Below are positions 12,333 through 14,894 of a DNA stretch of 14,894 nt, in pieces. The translations under genes and the position numbers were made by a program. The DNA comes from an uncultured Phycisphaerales bacterium (GTDB lineage: Bacteria > Planctomycetota > Phycisphaerae > Phycisphaerales > SM1A02). Each line of letters begins with the position of its first letter. The first letter of the stretch is position 1. The notes beneath the pieces are model-generated. The model was given only the letters and a program-made list of their open reading frames with translations, did no database searches and was not told the DNA's origin. The DNA is taken from the NCBI GenBank assembly GCA_946886375.1, contig CAMPIL010000040.1, positions 1 through 14,894 on the forward strand. Reading direction: 5' to 3'.

Positions 12333-13772
12333 TCACACCCGCAACTGTGCGGCTTCGGCGGTCAATGCCTCGGCATAACGCGCCCGAATCGGTTCGACGA
12401 TTTGATCGATGAACCGGTCCACCTGCTCGGGTGCCCGGCCGACGTACGCCCGGGGGTCAAGGACCGAATCCCAATCCAGATCGTGAAACATCGCCTCGTC
12501 GCGCAAACGATCGAGCAGATCGTTCGGTCCGCCTTCGCTCTTGACGCGCAGCGCAGCTGCATGGGAGTGCGTGCGGATGACCTCGTGGGCGTCCTGCCGA
12601 TCGACGCCATGCTGCACCGCCGCCATGAGGATGTTTTCCGTCGCCATGAAGGGAAGTTCGGTCATGAGATTGGCGCGGATGGTTTTTTCATAGACCACCA
12701 GTCCCGAAGCGATGTTGTGCATCACGTCCAGCACGCCATCCAGCGCGAGAAAGGCCTCGGCCAGCACAAGCCGGCGGTTGGATGAATCATCCAGCGTGCG
12801 CTCCAGCCACTGAGTCGCGGCGGTGTTGAGCGGGCTTTGAGCCAGCGTCATGACGAAGCGTGCCATGCCGGTGGCACGCTCGCTGCGCATGGGATTGCGC
12901 TTGTACGCCATCGCGCTGGAGCCGATCTGCTCCTTCTCGAAGGGCTCTTCGATTTCCTTTCGGTTGGCGAGCAGGCGAATGTCGTTGCAGGTTTTGTGCG
13001 CGGCAGCCGCCGCGACGGCAAGGCTGTTGACGATGTGCGCATCCACCACGCGCGGGTAGGTCTGCCCCGTCACGGCGAATCCGCTGGCGGGATCAGGCGA
13101 CCAGCCGAGTTTCTGCGCGATGATGGCATCGAGTTGATCCACCTTCCGCTCATCGCCGTTGAACAGCGCAAGGTACGACGCCTGCGTGCCGGTAGCCCCC
13201 TTGAACCCGCGGAAGCGCAGGCGCTCAAGGCGGGTTTCGATGTCTTCCAGTGCCAGCACAAAATCGTACGCCCACAGCGTGGCCCGCTTGCCCACCGTGG
13301 TGGGCTGGGCCGGTTGAAAATGCGTGAACCCCAGGGTGGGCAAATCTCGATACTCGATGGCGAAACTGCCCAGCGCATCGATCACCCGCGCCAGTTTGTC
13401 AGCAATCAGCCGCAGGCTGTCGCGCATGGTCAGCAGGTCGGCGTTGCAGACGATGTCCTGACTGGTTGCGCCCAGATGAATGATCGGCCGGGCCGTGGGC
13501 GCGGCGTCGCCCAGGGTGTGAACATGGGCCATCACGTCGTGGCGAAGTTTGGCTTCGTGCCGCTCGGCGGCTGCGAAATCAACGTCGTCCAGATGAGCCC
13601 GCAGTTCATCGATCTGCTGCTGCGTGATATTCAGCCCAAGTTCACGCTGGGCCTCGGCCAAGGCCAGCCAGATCCGCCGCCACGTCGAGAATTTTCGCTG
13701 CGGCGACCAGATGGCTCGCATCTGCTTCGAGGCGTAACGCGATTCCAGCGGTGAGCGATACGTTTCGTTCAT
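12333..13772 (-). CDS. purB: Adenylosuccinate lyase
   Basis: Catalyses two fumarate-releasing steps in purine synthesis: SAICAR to AICAR, and adenylosuccinate to AMP. It acts as a cytoplasmic homotetramer of the fumarase/aspartase superfamily. Seen: 479 residues, the longer eukaryote-like class. Conserved segments are RHDVMAH (77-83, H78 and H83), GATSQDI (101-107), GFTHFQPAQPTTVGKR (with H151) and the superfamily signature GSSAMAYKRNP (284-294) carrying the mobile catalytic serine loop. The C-terminal helical domain is intact. Start: the ATG at 13772 gives the family-typical N-terminus MNETYRSPLESRYASKQM. There is no SD. It is divergent from the second ECF sigma gene across only 52 bp. Nothing is truncated. 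Confidence 0.96.
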   Translation of the reverse strand: MNETYRSPLESRYASKQMRAIWSPQRKFSTWRRIWLALAEAQRELGLNITQQQIDELRAHLDDVDFAAAERHEAKLRHDVMAHVHTLGDAAPTARPIIHLGATSQDIVCNADLLTMRDSLRLIADKLARVIDALGSFAIEYRDLPTLGFTHFQPAQPTTVGKRATLWAYDFVLALEDIETRLERLRFRGFKGATGTQASYLALFNGDERKVDQLDAIIAQKLGWSPDPASGFAVTGQTYPRVVDAHIVNSLAVAAAAAHKTCNDIRLLANRKEIEEPFEKEQIGSSAMAYKRNPMRSERATGMARFVMTLAQSPLNTAATQWLERTLDDSSNRRLVLAEAFLALDGVLDVMHNIASGLVVYEKTIRANLMTELPFMATENILMAAVQHGVDRQDAHEVIRTHSHAAALRVKSEGGPNDLLDRLRDEAMFHDLDWDSVLDPRAYVGRAPEQVDRFIDQIVEPIRARYAEALTAEAAQLRV

Positions 13773-13785
13773 GTTTCGACTGCGA

Positions 13786-13815
13786 CGGACAATGAGGCGG
13801 ATGAAATGTTAAGAT
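13786..13815 (+). promoter_or_regulatory. Candidate promoter of the second ECF sigma gene
   Basis: CGGACA (13786-13791) and TAAGAT (13810-13815) are 18 bp apart, each matching the sigma-70 consensus at 4 of 6 positions. The -10 box ends 9 nt before the ATG at 13825, so the transcript would have almost no leader, consistent with the lack of a clear SD. Weak evidence. The 52-bp divergent gap must also hold the purB promoter. Confidence 0.28.
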
Positions 13816-13824
13816 CGACGAGCG

Positions 13825-14613
13825 ATGCGCGTTCAGCACGGCGTATCGTACAGTCGATCAGGAACCCAAGTGGCCGCAACACCCCGACCAATCCGACGCG
13901 ACGGCAGCGAATCCAAAGCGCAGCCGCAGGCCGCATCGCAATCCGCCGTTCGGTTGACCCCGCTGCGCGAACTGCAACTGGTGGAGATCATCCGCGGCGG
14001 AGGCTCCGATGCGCAGGACGCGCTGGGTGAACTCATTCGCGCGTATCAGCGCCGCATCTACAGCATCTGCCTGCGCATGGTGCGCAACCCCGATGACGCC
14101 AGCGATCTCACCCAGGATTCGCTCATCAAGATCATCGAAGGTTTGGCCGGATATGGCGGCCAGTCCAAGTTGAGCACGTGGGTGATTCGGGTCACGATGA
14201 ACTGCTGCCTGAGCCACCTGCGCAAGCAGAAGCTCCGCAGTCATGAAAGCCTTGATGCCGCGCCGGCAGGAATGTCTGGGCTCGTTGGTGAGCCGATGGC
14301 GGCAGGACCCGCAGGCGGCGTGCGAGGCGCGGCTGGTGGACGGGGTTTGTCGGGGTCAATCGGACCTTCCTCAATGCGGGAACCACTTCCGGCTCAGCGC
14401 ATCGAACAGGAGCAGGCCCGGTCCGCCGTGGCTGAGGCGCTGGACAGCCTGGACGCCGACATGCGGTCGATTCTCGTGCTTCGCGATCTGCAGGATATGG
14501 ATTATCAGCAACTTGCCGAGGCCTTGGACATTCCGATCGGCACCGTGAAGTCAAGATTGTTTCGCGCCCGGGCAGCCTTGCGAGAAGCGATCGAGAACAG
14601 GGGCGGAATCTGA
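13825..14613 (+). CDS. ECF (sigma-70 family) sigma factor with extended N-terminus and Gly-rich linker
   Basis: Second ECF sigma factor in the window, not closely similar to the first. Seen: 262 residues. About 45 poorly conserved, probably disordered N-terminal residues come first. Sigma region 2 follows at about 50-128 (IYSICLRMVRNPDDASDLTQ then DSLIKIIEGLAGYGGQSKLS). An unusually long linker (about 129-193) rich in Gly, Ala and Ser contains AGGVRGAAGGRGLSGSIG. Sigma region 4 is at about 195-255 (YQQLAEALDIPIGTVKSRLF then RARAALREAIE). Start: the ATG at 13825; there is no convincing SD, and a GTG at 13870 is possible. The long linker sets it apart from standard ECFs of about 180 residues. 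It is followed after 14 bp by a gene that looks like its anti-sigma factor. Divergent from purB. Confidence 0.92.
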   Translation: MRVQHGVSYSRSGTQVAATPRPIRRDGSESKAQPQAASQSAVRLTPLRELQLVEIIRGGGSDAQDALGELIRAYQRRIYSICLRMVRNPDDASDLTQDSLIKIIEGLAGYGGQSKLSTWVIRVTMNCCLSHLRKQKLRSHESLDAAPAGMSGLVGEPMAAGPAGGVRGAAGGRGLSGSIGPSSMREPLPAQRIEQEQARSAVAEALDSLDADMRSILVLRDLQDMDYQQLAEALDIPIGTVKSRLFRARAALREAIENRGGI

Positions 14614-14627
14614 TTTGAATTCGATGG

Positions 14628-14894
14628 ATGGATTACGAAACACGCAGTCTCGCCACCATGCTCAACCGCTCCGATGAACTTGAATTGCTCGCCTTGATCG
14701 AAGGTGAACTCGACGCCGCCGCGGAAGCCGCGCTTCGGCGACGGTTGGTGGGCGATCCGCAACTGCTGGCGCTGCTGGACAAGGTTCGGACCGATCGCGC
14801 TGCGCTTCGCGCGTTGCCTGAACCGGCGCTGCCGCGAGATTTTCTTGTGTCATTGGAACCTTTGCTGGCCCGGCCGATGCTCATGGAGCAGCCG
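14628..14894 (+). CDS. Probable anti-sigma factor (partial, truncated by window edge)
   Basis: 89 codons are visible and the reading frame runs off the window. Seen: MDYETRSLATMLNRSDELEL, then LLALIEGELDAAAEAALRRR, then LVGDPQLLALLDKVRTDRAA and LPEPALPRDFLVSLEPLLAR. The 'LxALIEGELD...LRRRLxxDPxL' helix resembles the N-terminal sigma-binding helices of anti-sigma factors, but the His/Cys zinc motif is not present in the visible part, so this would be a zinc-less type. The assignment relies mainly on position, 14 bp downstream of the second ECF sigma gene. Start: ATG at 14628; an in-frame ATG at 14658 would shorten it by 10 residues, and neither has a clear SD. A membrane helix, if any, would lie beyond the window. 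Confidence 0.65.
   Translation, partial: MDYETRSLATMLNRSDELELLALIEGELDAAAEAALRRRLVGDPQLLALLDKVRTDRAALRALPEPALPRDFLVSLEPLLARPMLMEQP

Noticed and set aside
12837..13754. Open frame of 305 codons on the plus strand opposite purB
   Set aside because: Antisense shadow of purB, with no recognisable domain and atypical composition.
1..14894. Search for CRISPR arrays, tRNA/rRNA genes, insertion sequences, integrase or toxin-antitoxin genes
   Set aside because: No regularly spaced repeats, cloverleaf sequences, transposase motifs or att-like repeats were seen by eye. A covariance-model or repeat-finder run would be needed to exclude subtle cases.

Overview
The window reads as ordinary chromosome of a high-GC, Gram-negative-type bacterium, most likely a member of the Planctomycetota (Phycisphaerae-like). 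The inference rests on a combination of genes: an archaeal/eukaryotic-type (type 3) prolyl-tRNA synthetase, a long adenylosuccinate lyase, a small Hc1/histone-H1-like protein, two ECF sigma/anti-sigma pairs, a menaquinone-type UbiA prenyltransferase, a FabZ-like dehydratase of the kind planctomycetes carry, and many starts without a Shine-Dalgarno (SD) sequence. No 16S or other phylogenetic marker is present, so the assignment is a judgement. I see no tRNA, rRNA, CRISPR array, insertion sequence, integrase or phage gene.

Layout. Positions 1-67 hold the 5' end of a minus-strand gene with a signal peptide. A minus-strand UbiA-family prenyltransferase (165-1142) is divergent from a tiny NrtS-like two-helix membrane protein (1284-1526, +). 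An unrecognised plus-strand protein (1785-2288) and proS (2427-3965, +) follow. A long minus-strand block then runs from 8819 down to 4044: manA and a coupled secreted beta-helix protein (8819-6607), an ECF sigma factor with its membrane zinc-finger anti-sigma factor (6448-4933), and two small unrecognised proteins (4793-4467 and 4286-4044). A Tyr/Gly/His-rich secreted protein (8942-9343, +) stands alone and converges on the next minus-strand series: a UvrC-like protein without nuclease domains (10548-9355), a FabZ-like dehydratase (11141-10668), an Hc1-like nucleoid protein (11509-11324), an isochorismatase-fold hydrolase (12257-11694) and purB (13772-12333). Divergent from purB is a second ECF sigma factor (13825-14613, +) followed 14 bp later by its probable anti-sigma factor, cut by the window edge.

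How the genes fit together. Most are independent housekeeping functions: proS (translation), purB (purine synthesis), the FabZ-like enzyme (lipid synthesis), the UbiA homologue (probably quinone synthesis). Clear functional units are the two sigma/anti-sigma cassettes and the manA-beta-helix pair, which are only 2 bp apart and probably translationally coupled. The most unusual items are the UvrC paralogue, which keeps the four-cysteine cluster and UVR motif but has lost recognisable catalytic parts, the Hc1-like chromatin protein, and the His/Tyr-rich exported protein. I found no convincing multi-gene novel system; that is stated as a limit of reading by eye.
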